This document shows, one piece after another, positions 1-4,790 of a stretch of 5,318 nucleotides of DNA; positions within the stretch are counted from its first letter, which is position 1, and every line of letters starts with the position of its first letter. Source of the stretch: Thermoprotei archaeon (lineage in GTDB: Archaea > Thermoproteota > Thermoprotei_A > Sulfolobales > Ignisphaeraceae); contig QMWY01000103.1 in assembly GCA_003661865.1 (NCBI GenBank), positions 1-5,318 of the forward strand, given 5' to 3'. The notes below the pieces were generated by a model. It was not told the origin of the DNA. It searched no databases and worked only from the letters and a program-made list of their open reading frames with translations. The translations under genes and the position numbers were made by a program.

Positions 1-592
1 CTTCGCCAACGCTCGGGGTTACAAGCAGTACTGGTTCTGTGTAGCTACCGTCCTCGAATATCGTGAACTCGAACATTACCTCGTGCGTTCTGGTGTCGTC
101 TACGACGAACTCTGCGTTCATCGAGGTAAGCTTTATGACGTATGTGGCCGGCGGAAGAGCAAAACTGTTTGTTACACTCTTGACGGTAGTGTCTTTGGTT
201 AATGCAAATGTCCTCCACGTTATCTCGTTGTAGGTTGACGTTACGAACGACCTGCCGCCGTCAACCCTCCTGTATATGGTCACAGTTATGTCTATTACGT
301 GCTCCTTTTCACCGAATGACATTAGTGCTAGTGGAGGGCTCGACACGAATAGCCTCTCACCGCCTATTGCGAAGGGCCAAATAGCTGGTTTCGTCGATAT
401 GTGTAATGCCACTGCATCTATCGTAATGCCGGTGAGCGGGTCGTACACCAAGTGCAACCTAGTGGTCAGATCCACCTTATAGTTACCTGTTGCTGGGCGA
501 TAGTGCTTAACCATCCAGTCCACTAAAGCATACGCGAACGGTGCCGTCAAGACGAGTATAAGCACGATTAATAGCGCCTTCCTAAGATCCAC
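1..592 (-). CDS. Secreted or membrane-anchored beta-rich protein of unknown function (3' end outside window)
   Basis: The gene is open from a GTG at 592 to the left edge (197 codons), so its C-terminus is missing. Residues 4-5 are Arg-Lys and are followed by a hydrophobic stretch at about residues 6-23 (LLIVLILVLTAPFAYAL), which reads as a signal peptide or a single N-terminal membrane anchor. The rest is rich in Thr, Val and Ile in alternating patterns typical of extracellular beta-sandwich domains, so the mature protein probably sits outside the cytoplasmic membrane. The GTG has GGGGAG just before it; an in-frame TTG four codons upstream is the only other start before a TGA. A TATA box lies at 624-635, giving a leader of only about 10 bases. 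I do not recognise the family. Envelope, pilus-associated or viral-type surface roles are all possible. The reading frame is certain; the function is not. Confidence 0.85.
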   Translation of the reverse strand, partial: MDLRKALLIVLILVLTAPFAYALVDWMVKHYRPATGNYKVDLTTRLHLVYDPLTGITIDAVALHISTKPAIWPFAIGGERLFVSSPPLALMSFGEKEHVIDITVTIYRRVDGGRSFVTSTYNEITWRTFALTKDTTVKSVTNSFALPPATYVIKLTSMNAEFVVDDTRTHEVMFEFTIFEDGSYTEPVLLVTPSVGE

Positions 593-623
593 AGCACTCC
601 CCAATCGAGTTCATAGGATCAAG

Positions 624-635
624 AACTTATAAGCA
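624..635 (-). promoter_or_regulatory. Archaeal TATA box for the secreted-protein gene
   Basis: On the minus strand this reads TGCTTATAAGTT, a near-canonical archaeal TATA box preceded by an A-rich stretch that could serve as BRE. Its centre is about 37 bases from the GTG at 592, which places the transcription start near 603 and leaves a leader of about 10 bases containing the GGGGAG ribosome-binding site. Confidence 0.7.
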
Positions 636-646
636 TTTGATGGTGC

Positions 647-662
647 CTGACCTACTGACCTA
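647..662. repeat. Tandem 8-bp direct repeat upstream of a TATA box
   Basis: CTGACCTA occurs twice back to back (647-654 and 655-662). It lies about 12 bases upstream of the TATA box at 624-635 of the secreted-protein gene, where archaeal activators or regulators often bind. A regulatory role is inference only. Confidence 0.4.
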
Positions 663-675
663 CCCAGCCGATAAC

Positions 676-740
676 AAAAACACTAAACCGACTAGGTACT
701 TTAACACCGATACCAACCACCTGATACATTCGCCAAAAAA
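676..740 (-). terminator. U-rich termination region after the membrane-peptide gene
   Basis: The minus strand has a run of six T directly after the TAG stop of the 741-923 gene (740-735) and a second run of five T at 680-676. Archaeal RNA polymerase terminates at such U-tracts without needing a hairpin. The next gene has its own TATA box downstream, which fits termination here. Confidence 0.5.
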
Positions 741-923
741 CTAGTGGGTAAGGTGGTATATCAGGTCGTGGATGCAAAGTACGGCACCTGCCAGTAACAG
801 CAGTATTGAGATCAGGCCCAGCCTGAACCTGAAAAATCGAAGAATCAGGTAGGTCAGTACTAGAAACGCGCCTATGTATCCGTGGTGCAACCTAAGGATG
901 TTGCGGTCTTCGTCGCCTGCCAT
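741..923 (-). CDS. Small two-helix membrane protein with paired histidines
   Basis: This is a 60-aa protein with a charged N-terminus (residues 1-12) and two predicted membrane helices, about residues 15-31 and 35-54, separated by an Arg-containing turn (RFFRFR). Notable residues are H13-H14 in LHHGYIG at the start of helix 1, H52-D53 and H57 at the end of helix 2 (IHDLIYHLTH), and H60. This arrangement puts histidines and an aspartate at the same membrane face, which could bind a metal or haem; that is inference. The gene follows the 341-aa orphan by 34 bases with no clear promoter between them, so they are probably co-transcribed. The ribosome-binding site is weak (GTGGAT). I recall similar short HH...HD..H membrane proteins in prokaryotic and viral genomes but cannot name a family. 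Confidence 0.75.
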   Translation of the reverse strand: MAGDEDRNILRLHHGYIGAFLVLTYLILRFFRFRLGLISILLLLAGAVLCIHDLIYHLTH

Positions 924-957
924 ATCGATCCACTAGGTACCTATGCTTTCGTGCCGT

Positions 958-1983
958 TTATGCATATCCTGCGTACTTCCTGAGTTCTTTCACCAGATTT
1001 TCGTACTCCCTGCTTACCTGCACCTCGTCCTCCGGCTTGGTTATCTCGACCTCCTTACGGCATACCCAGTGGATCACCATATCGCTTGAGACCATCCACT
1101 CGTGTTCGGGCCTGTCGTGCATTATGTCGTCAACGGTGCATTTGAATCCGATCTCTTCAAGCTTCTTGAGAAGCGGGTCGTCTATATCTACCTTATAGCC
1201 CCTTTCGAAGGCCTCGTCCTTCAGGTACGCATACGTCTCGCCTATATATTCTTCGCTAACTATCCCGCAGCAGGTGTTGCCAGCACAAGCCTGCTCGTCG
1301 CTGATATCGAAATAGTCTCCCTTTTCGGAGGTTACGCAAACAAGCGCGTTCCCTTCTTTGATCCTCTCCTTTAGGGCTTCGAGCGCCTCCCTCTTGTCCT
1401 TTGCGCCGAATATCCTCATGACTACGTCCATCGGCGCCTCTTCGTAGTCCATCATGTCATACGTTTCAATGCTTAGCCCCCTTATCCCTATGTCCCCCTC
1501 GCTTACTACGACATCCACGTCCACGTCAAGCTTCGCTTTGTTATCATGCCGCAAAACCGAAGCACATGAGTACAGGTCTCCCCTCCTTACGCTCTCGCCG
1601 CTGAAGAAGCACACCTCGGCATAGTCGCTTTCTATGGTTCCGTAGCCCTCGTCCTTGTCCATACGGTAGGCGATGGATCTGATGAACGCGTCTATGTCCG
1701 GTATCGCGAAGTCGCCCTTTACCTCAAGCACCTCCGTGGCGCCCTCATCTTCACTAACGACCTTCGTAATGGCCTCATGCACCCGCCTCCTCACCCTGTC
1801 GAGTTCGAGCACCGGCAGGTCTGGGCCTATGCCGTACTTCAGCAACACCCCCATGTCCTCGTAGCTTGGTCTCCTTCCTGACTGCCTGTCCACTATTACG
1901 TGGGTGAGCGACCTGTGTATCCTGTACAGCTCACGCGGGTCAAGCTCCTCCCACTCATCCTCTACCGTGAGCACGGCAACCAC
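958..1983 (-). CDS. Acidic 341-aa orphan protein with a cysteine cluster
   Basis: This is a long, clearly coding frame that I do not recognise. It is strongly acidic, apparently soluble, and has no signal peptide or membrane segment. It contains eight cysteines (residues 125, 140, 216, 233, 238, 239, 282, 308). The densest group is ACAGNTCCG at 232-240, which could be a metal or disulphide site, but the spacing matches no zinc-finger or iron-sulphur pattern I know. Residues 196-212 form a charged helix (DKREALEALKERIKEG), residues 151-160 alternate Asp and Val like a beta strand, and residues 317-338 form a final charged helix. The start is GTG at 1983; a second GTG lies three codons in. No ribosome-binding site precedes it and a TATA-like element lies about 30 bases upstream, so the mRNA is probably nearly leaderless. 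The downstream membrane peptide (741-923) is its likely operon partner. Confidence 0.88.
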   Translation of the reverse strand: MVAVLTVEDEWEELDPRELYRIHRSLTHVIVDRQSGRRPSYEDMGVLLKYGIGPDLPVLELDRVRRRVHEAITKVVSEDEGATEVLEVKGDFAIPDIDAFIRSIAYRMDKDEGYGTIESDYAEVCFFSGESVRRGDLYSCASVLRHDNKAKLDVDVDVVVSEGDIGIRGLSIETYDMMDYEEAPMDVVMRIFGAKDKREALEALKERIKEGNALVCVTSEKGDYFDISDEQACAGNTCCGIVSEEYIGETYAYLKDEAFERGYKVDIDDPLLKKLEEIGFKCTVDDIMHDRPEHEWMVSSDMVIHWVCRKEVEITKPEDEVQVSREYENLVKELRKYAGYA

Positions 1984-2006
1984 CGGTAATCTAGTATGTG
2001 ATTATA

Positions 2007-2026
2007 CCTGATAAAGGTTCATCAGG
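2007..2026 (-). promoter_or_regulatory. TATA-like element inside a 6-bp inverted repeat
   Basis: The minus strand reads CCTGAT-gaaccttt-ATCAGG: two perfect 6-base arms (2021-2026 and 2007-2012) around an 8-base spacer. TTTATC, a usable TATA box, overlaps the spacer and the second arm. It is centred about 30 bases from the GTG at 1983, predicting a transcript start almost at the start codon. The symmetry could be an operator for a dimeric repressor covering the TATA box, or simply a hairpin ending the upstream transcript. Both readings are inference. Confidence 0.45.
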
Positions 2027-2069
2027 CTAGCTTGATGCCCAGTAGTTCCGCAACGGATCTGGCCACGGC

Positions 2070-2345
2070 TCAGGTCACCTCCACTACCTTGAAGACCCTG
2101 ACCGTTAGTGAGTAGTGCTCGGCGATCCTTCTAACCGCCTCGGCCGCCCTCCTGCCCCTGCATATCACTGACCCGTGGGCGTGCCTCTCTGCCAATCCGT
2201 ACGCTACGATCCTGTCCAGGTTGCGGTAGAACTCCTTCGGCGGCTTCTTTCCGTGCGCGGTGTACATAACGATGTATGTGCCGCCGTCCTGCACGTCCAG
2301 TTCGTTAAGGTACCTGTCTGCCAGAGATCTAGGCGTGTGTGCCAT
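2070..2345 (-). CDS. Small protein with a Cas2/ferredoxin-like beta-alpha-beta pattern
   Basis: This is a 91-aa protein. The ATG at 2345 is chosen because GGTGA lies four bases before it; an in-frame ATG at 2417 would give 115 aa but has no good ribosome-binding site and adds a low-complexity basic N-terminus. The predicted order after a 22-residue lead is strand TYIVMYTA (23-30), helix around 35-54, strand GSVICRG (58-64), helix RAAEAVRRIAEHY (66-79) and strand TVRVFKVVEV (81-90). That beta-alpha-beta-alpha-beta order matches ferredoxin-like folds such as Cas2. The Asp that Cas2 nucleases carry at the end of strand 1 is absent (YTAHG), so nuclease activity is doubtful, and no cas gene or CRISPR is nearby. 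Archaea encode many Cas2-like proteins of unknown role. The TGA stop is followed in frame by 15 more sense codons. Fold assignment is tentative; the gene itself is likely. Confidence 0.72.
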   Translation of the reverse strand: MAHTPRSLADRYLNELDVQDGGTYIVMYTAHGKKPPKEFYRNLDRIVAYGLAERHAHGSVICRGRRAAEAVRRIAEHYSLTVRVFKVVEVT

Positions 2346-2447
2346 ACGGTCACCAAAAAATGGCGGGCGGTTCAGCCGTATCGCTTGCTGAGGTCTTTCT
2401 CTAGTCGCTCGTGGCATCGCCTGCCATGCGGTATATGATTATAAAAT

Positions 2448-2456
2448 CGTTGCTTA
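2448..2456 (-). promoter_or_regulatory. TATA box for the Cas2-like gene
   Basis: The minus strand reads TTTTATAAT, a strong archaeal TATA box, directly after the last gene of the seven-gene operon. A start about 26 bases downstream (near 2425) would give an 80-base leader to the ATG at 2345, or place the alternative ATG at 2417 almost leaderless. Confidence 0.6.
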
Positions 2457-2470
2457 CAAAACCTCGCCTT

Positions 2471-2605
2471 TCAAACTACTATGTAGCGTTCTCCCTCATA
2501 CTCTACGGCATGGGGGATCCCCTCTTCAAGTCCGCGCATGCTGATGCGTATGCCGTGCGCCGTCGCTTTGACTGGTGGTTCCATATCTTCTATCTTCCTG
2601 CTCAT
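2471..2605 (-). CDS. 44-aa conserved-looking small protein, last gene of the operon
   Basis: This short gene starts with ATG at 2605, three bases after the TGA of the previous gene, with GGTGAT six bases upstream as the ribosome-binding site. It ends with TGA at 2473-2471. The product begins MSRKIEDMEPPVKATAHG, continues with a charged middle, and ends IPHAVEYEGERYIVV, which looks like a two-stranded beta hairpin. It contains no cysteine or membrane segment. The tight spacing, the good ribosome-binding site and a protein-like composition argue that it is real in spite of its length. It would be translated by coupling to the 129-aa gene before it. I do not recognise it. Small partner or regulator proteins are common in such positions, but no function is shown by the sequence. 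Confidence 0.65.
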   Translation of the reverse strand: MSRKIEDMEPPVKATAHGIRISMRGLEEGIPHAVEYEGERYIVV

Positions 2606-2608
2606 CCC

Positions 2609-2998
2609 TCAATCACCTTCCTTCACCGCCTTTAGGACCTTTAGGATTTTGATCCAAGGAGAAATTACCGAAGATTTAAGATTCTTGATGGATTCTGCAG
2701 AAACCTTTACATGGACACCGCAGCTGGGAGAGAAGGAGTATGAAAACACTTCTATTGAAACGTAATGTCCTTCCTTGGGAACCTCATATTTTAGTCTAAT
2801 AGGCCTTTCAACAGGGATCTTAAGATCAAACCATATATCGAAATTTAATCTCTCCTGAATTTCAAGGGGGTCGATTGATTGACGGATCTTATGAATAATC
2901 TCATAAGACAGCATTGAAGTCAGCTTACAACCGTATCGCTCTGCTACACCGACCAGCTCATTCCCGATATCAATAACGATTTTCTCAACATCCTTCAC
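2609..2998 (-). CDS. 129-aa alpha/beta protein of unknown function
   Basis: The GTG start at 2998 overlaps the TGA of the zinc-ribbon gene by four bases (GTGA), and GAGGTGA lies seven bases upstream, so translation is coupled. The first 50 residues are predicted helices (MKDVEKIVIDIGNELVGV and a second helix around SYEIIHKIRQS). Residues 51-100 look like beta strands (FDIWFDLKIPVE, HYVSIEVFSYSF, GVHVKVSAES). A final helix rich in Lys (KILKVLKAVKEGD) follows. Two cysteines (C24, C93) do not form a motif. There is no signal peptide or membrane segment, so it is probably cytoplasmic. The base composition is AT-rich, around 40% GC where counted, like the two genes before it and unlike the start of the operon. 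I recognise no family. Confidence 0.78.
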   Translation of the reverse strand: MKDVEKIVIDIGNELVGVAERYGCKLTSMLSYEIIHKIRQSIDPLEIQERLNFDIWFDLKIPVERPIRLKYEVPKEGHYVSIEVFSYSFSPSCGVHVKVSAESIKNLKSSVISPWIKILKVLKAVKEGD

Positions 2999-3234
2999 TC
3001 TTCCTTCACCTCGCCTAGCTTCCTTGCTTCACAGACGATTAACACCTTGACATCCTTGATGCTGAATATTGTATTGCATTTGGGGCAGATGATGAGGGAG
3101 AAGTTATTGCTGATGTACGCGTGCTCGAATTCTCTCCCACATACTGGGCACTTGAAGGAGCACATGGGGATGTTGACACCCTTTTCGTCCATGTCCATCA
3201 TATACGCTCTCTCTACCTTTATCTCAACACTCAT
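2995..3234 (-). CDS. Zinc-ribbon protein, 79 aa
   Basis: The protein has a CxxC...CxxC zinc ribbon: C29-P-V-C32 and C50-P-K-C53, separated by 17 residues, with the typical GREF after the first pair and aromatic/hydrophobic strands between. Further cysteines at 25 and 68 are outside the core. The ribbon should bind one zinc ion; in other proteins such ribbons bind DNA, RNA or protein partners. The start chosen is ATG at 3234 because AGGTGAG lies just before it and it follows the previous stop by ten bases. An in-frame ATG at 3261 would add nine residues and overlap the previous gene by 17 bases. The C-terminus is a charged tail (RKLGEVKEE). Its place in the operon suggests a nucleic-acid-associated or adaptor role, which is inference. 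Confidence 0.82.
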   Translation of the reverse strand: MSVEIKVERAYMMDMDEKGVNIPMCSFKCPVCGREFEHAYISNNFSLIICPKCNTIFSIKDVKVLIVCEARKLGEVKEE

Positions 3235-3244
3235 CCTCTCACCT

Positions 3245-3649
3245 TCATGGATCATATCCATATAATGCTCTCCGTATACTTCTTAGTTTTTCAAGAACTT
3301 TCTCAGAGAGCTTAATCTGCTTCTCTTCAGCTAGGCGCTCGATCTTCTCTAGCTCTTCCTCTAAGCTCCTAAGCCCCTTTTCTATCTCTTCTCTGATCTT
3401 TAGGAATTCGTTCCATATCTTCTCTAGCTCCTTCTTCCTTTGCTCATATGATTTTATTTGTGCTTCGATAGAGGATTTGTCGGCTTCAATCTTTTGAAGC
3501 TCTAAAAGTGTTTCACACTCTTTAGCTAATTTTAGATAAGCCTCTTTTACATCCTCTCCCTCATCAAGACGTGCAACTAATCTTATAGATCTATTAGAAT
3601 AATCACTATACGACTTTAGCCTCTCCACATGGATTTCAACTATTCTCAT
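3245..3649 (-). CDS. Conserved N-terminal domain fused to a long coiled coil, 134 aa
   Basis: The ATG at 3649 overlaps the previous TGA (ATGA), with GGTGGGAGG directly upstream. Residues 1-50 (MRIVEIHVER, SYSDYSNRSIRLVARLDEGEDVKEA, then a helix) resemble a small uncharacterised family I recall from archaeal and phage genomes, in which two strands around a Y-x-x-Y motif are followed by an E/D-G-E-D turn and a helix. This recall is not verified. Residues about 51-127 are almost continuous charged helix with Leu/Ile at heptad-like positions (KIWNEFLKIREEIEKGLRSL, then EEELEKIERLAEEKQIKL), so a dimeric or longer coiled coil is expected. There is no membrane segment. Composition is AT-rich, about 33% GC in the central part. 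A scaffold, or a DNA-associated partner for the operon, is a plausible but unproven role. Confidence 0.85.
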   Translation of the reverse strand: MRIVEIHVERLKSYSDYSNRSIRLVARLDEGEDVKEAYLKLAKECETLLELQKIEADKSSIEAQIKSYEQRKKELEKIWNEFLKIREEIEKGLRSLEEELEKIERLAEEKQIKLSEKVLEKLRSIRRALYGYDP

Positions 3650-3810
3650 CCTCCCACCTTCCTCATGCGGTAGGGCGTGATGATGCGACCTTCGTAGTGA
3701 AAGGTCGCGAAGCGGTATCCCGCCTGTAGGGGCGCATTCCTGATGACTTTGAAGAGCTCATGTAATTCTCCCCTATCATCACTCCAAGACCTCTCGATCC
3801 TGATCCTCAT
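3646..3810 (-). CDS. 54-aa basic small protein of unknown function
   Basis: The ATG at 3810 is preferred because GGGGGTGA lies four bases before it. A GTG at 3828 overlapping the upstream stop (GTGA) would add six residues whose codons are that same ribosome-binding site, so it is less likely. The product is rich in Arg and aromatic residues: MRIRIERSWSDDRG, a helix around ELHELFKVIRNA, then beta-like GYRFATFHYEGRIITPYRMRK. No cysteines or membrane segment. Its stop overlaps the start of the coiled-coil gene (ATGA), indicating coupled translation. A small nucleic-acid-binding or partner protein would fit its charge, but no family is recognisable. Confidence 0.68.
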   Translation of the reverse strand: MRIRIERSWSDDRGELHELFKVIRNAPLQAGYRFATFHYEGRIITPYRMRKVGG

Positions 3811-3824
3811 GCTCTCACCCCCTA

Positions 3825-4187
3825 TCACCCGAAAATACTTTTAATGGAACGCAGGACATCGCCAAGATCCTCATAGAACCTCCTGTAGAGGCTCCGGTCA
3901 ATCAGGAACTTCTCCTTGGGCTCCTTAAGCACGGAGAAGGTCTGGGTATAGTACCACGATACCACATTGGAGCGGATTACCCCATCCCTAACCTCGAAAT
4001 CAACCTGTTTGGCGACCTCTGGGTTCCTCTTAGAGTACTCGTAGAGGGCACGGACAATAACCTCATAGTCGTGGACAATACCCCCGCCCAGAACCCCACG
4101 ACCCCTGAGCCTATCATAGACAGCCTGGAGAAGCGAAGCGACAAAGATGGGGGAGTGCTTCCTCAGGCGCAGGGTACCAGACCACAT
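3825..4187 (-). CDS. 120-aa protein of unknown function, mostly helical
   Basis: Two starts are possible: GTG at 4211, with no ribosome-binding site, or ATG at 4187 after GGTGGTGGC. I use the ATG, giving 120 aa (128 with the GTG). The product begins MWSGTLRLRKHSP, continues with a helix at FVASLLQAVYDRLRG, a Gly-rich turn (GVLGGGIVHDYE), a helix ending YEYSKRNPE, a short beta unit (VDFEVRDGVIRS) and a C-terminal helical part with SLYRRFYEDLGDVLRSIKSI. The short helix-strand succession might be a winged helix, but I cannot place a clear recognition helix. It is soluble, basic overall, and without cysteines. Located seven to 31 bases after the winged-helix-like gene, it is co-transcribed with it. 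No family recognised. Confidence 0.78.
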   Translation of the reverse strand: MWSGTLRLRKHSPIFVASLLQAVYDRLRGRGVLGGGIVHDYEVIVRALYEYSKRNPEVAKQVDFEVRDGVIRSNVVSWYYTQTFSVLKEPKEKFLIDRSLYRRFYEDLGDVLRSIKSIFG

Positions 4188-4218
4188 CGCCAAGCCACCA
4201 CCGCTCGACACCCAAAAT

Positions 4219-4581
4219 TCATGGGTATGTAGGGTGAGACCGCTTCAGCTCGGCTACGGCCAAGTCTATCCTCCTCAGGTACTCTGGGTACAGGGTTAGG
4301 GTATCGTTCAGGCTCGACTCCCCTACCGCCCTAGCTATCTCGCCGAGCTTTTCCCTCACCCTTATCCTCCCCCTGTCGTACTCTACCGCCCCGAGCTTGG
4401 CTAGGTACAGCACCTCGCGCTCCAGCTCCGCGGTCGAGTCGTTGAGTACCAGGCGGTACTTCTTCCAGAGGGTGCTGAAGATGAAGTCGCCCAGCTCGTC
4501 TAGGGTTATGTACTCCCTGCCTGAGGGCACGAGGACGTCCTCGTGCAGCCTCCAGAGGATGTACGCGGTGAAGGTCCACAT
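4219..4581 (-). CDS. Winged-helix-like putative DNA-binding protein, first gene of the operon
   Basis: This is a 120-aa protein with ATG at 4581, the first in-frame start after a TAA, and GGGTG five bases upstream. The middle matches the usual winged-helix order: a helix at ITLDELGDFIFSTLWKKY (25-42), then NDSTAELEREVLYLAKLGAVEY (47-68), where the second helix ends in the typical L-x-x-L-G-x-V/A-x-Y step, followed by a basic two-strand wing DRGRIRVREKLGEI (69-82). The C-terminus is helical (YPEYLRRIDLAVAELKR). Such domains bind DNA as dimers or sit in protein complexes, so it may regulate the operon it heads. It is GC-rich (about 68% in one 60-base stretch counted), unlike the AT-rich genes further down. 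Domain call moderate; gene call strong. Confidence 0.82.
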   Translation of the reverse strand: MWTFTAYILWRLHEDVLVPSGREYITLDELGDFIFSTLWKKYRLVLNDSTAELEREVLYLAKLGAVEYDRGRIRVREKLGEIARAVGESSLNDTLTLYPEYLRRIDLAVAELKRSHPTYP

Positions 4582-4621
4582 ACGGGCACCCAGCCGTTCT
4601 CCGCGGGTCTGGGGGCTCGTG

Positions 4622-4631
4622 ACATTTTACA
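4622..4631 (-). promoter_or_regulatory. Weak TATA-like element for the seven-gene operon
   Basis: The minus strand reads TGTAAAATGT, the only A/T-rich patch in this GC-rich gap at a suitable distance from the ATG at 4581. A transcript start about 25 bases downstream (near 4601) would give a 20-base leader including GGGTG. The match to a TATA box is poor, so the true promoter may lie elsewhere. Confidence 0.35.
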
Positions 4632-4633
4632 GA

Positions 4634-4739
4634 CCGCCGACCTGCCGGCCCGACTAGGCGGGTGACACATATGGTGGACCGGCGGGATGCCGAGCTTAGC
4701 GGGTGCCAGGCGGGCTACGCACCTACCAGGCTAGGCATC
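4634..4739. other. GC-rich gap with strong hairpin potential, possible structured RNA
   Basis: No gene is supported in the gap 4582-4790. It holds nested inverted repeats: GATGCC (4686-4691) with GGCATC (4734-4739), AGC (4698-4700) with GCT (4730-4732), GGGTGC (4701-4706) with GCACCT (4719-4724, one G-T pair), a CCCG/CGGG hairpin (4649-4652 and 4659-4662), and CCGCC (4634-4638) with GGCGG (4681-4685). In thermophiles high GC and nested stems in a gap can mark a structured RNA, but no tRNA, RNase P, SRP or box C/D motif is present. It could also be a terminator or leader structure. Confidence 0.35.
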
Positions 4740-4790
4740 TTCTCAGGGCGTGGAGATTGCTCACAGCCCCCGAGACCCTTTGCGGGCGTG

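Noticed and set aside
691..940. 9-bp direct repeat ACTAGGTAC (691-699 and 932-940) flanking the small membrane-protein gene
   Set aside because: Repeats of this length are expected many times by chance in 5.3 kb, and no inverted ends or transposase accompany it.
1102..1374. 90-codon open frame on the plus strand
   Set aside because: It lies wholly inside the clearly coding 341-aa gene on the opposite strand, has no ribosome-binding site or promoter, and its residues look like a reverse-frame shadow.
2513..2522. Perfect palindrome GGGGATCCCC
   Set aside because: It lies inside the coding part of the 44-aa gene, away from any promoter, and short palindromes of this kind arise by chance.
4331..4579. 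82-codon minus-strand frame rich in Arg, Gly and Ala
   Set aside because: It is a shifted reading of the GC-rich winged-helix-like gene; its composition is typical of out-of-frame translation of GC-rich DNA.
4582..4790. Possible tRNA or other known structured RNA gene
   Set aside because: No T-arm GTTC-type motif, anticodon arm layout, RNase P or SRP core, or box C/D or H/ACA elements could be found on either strand.
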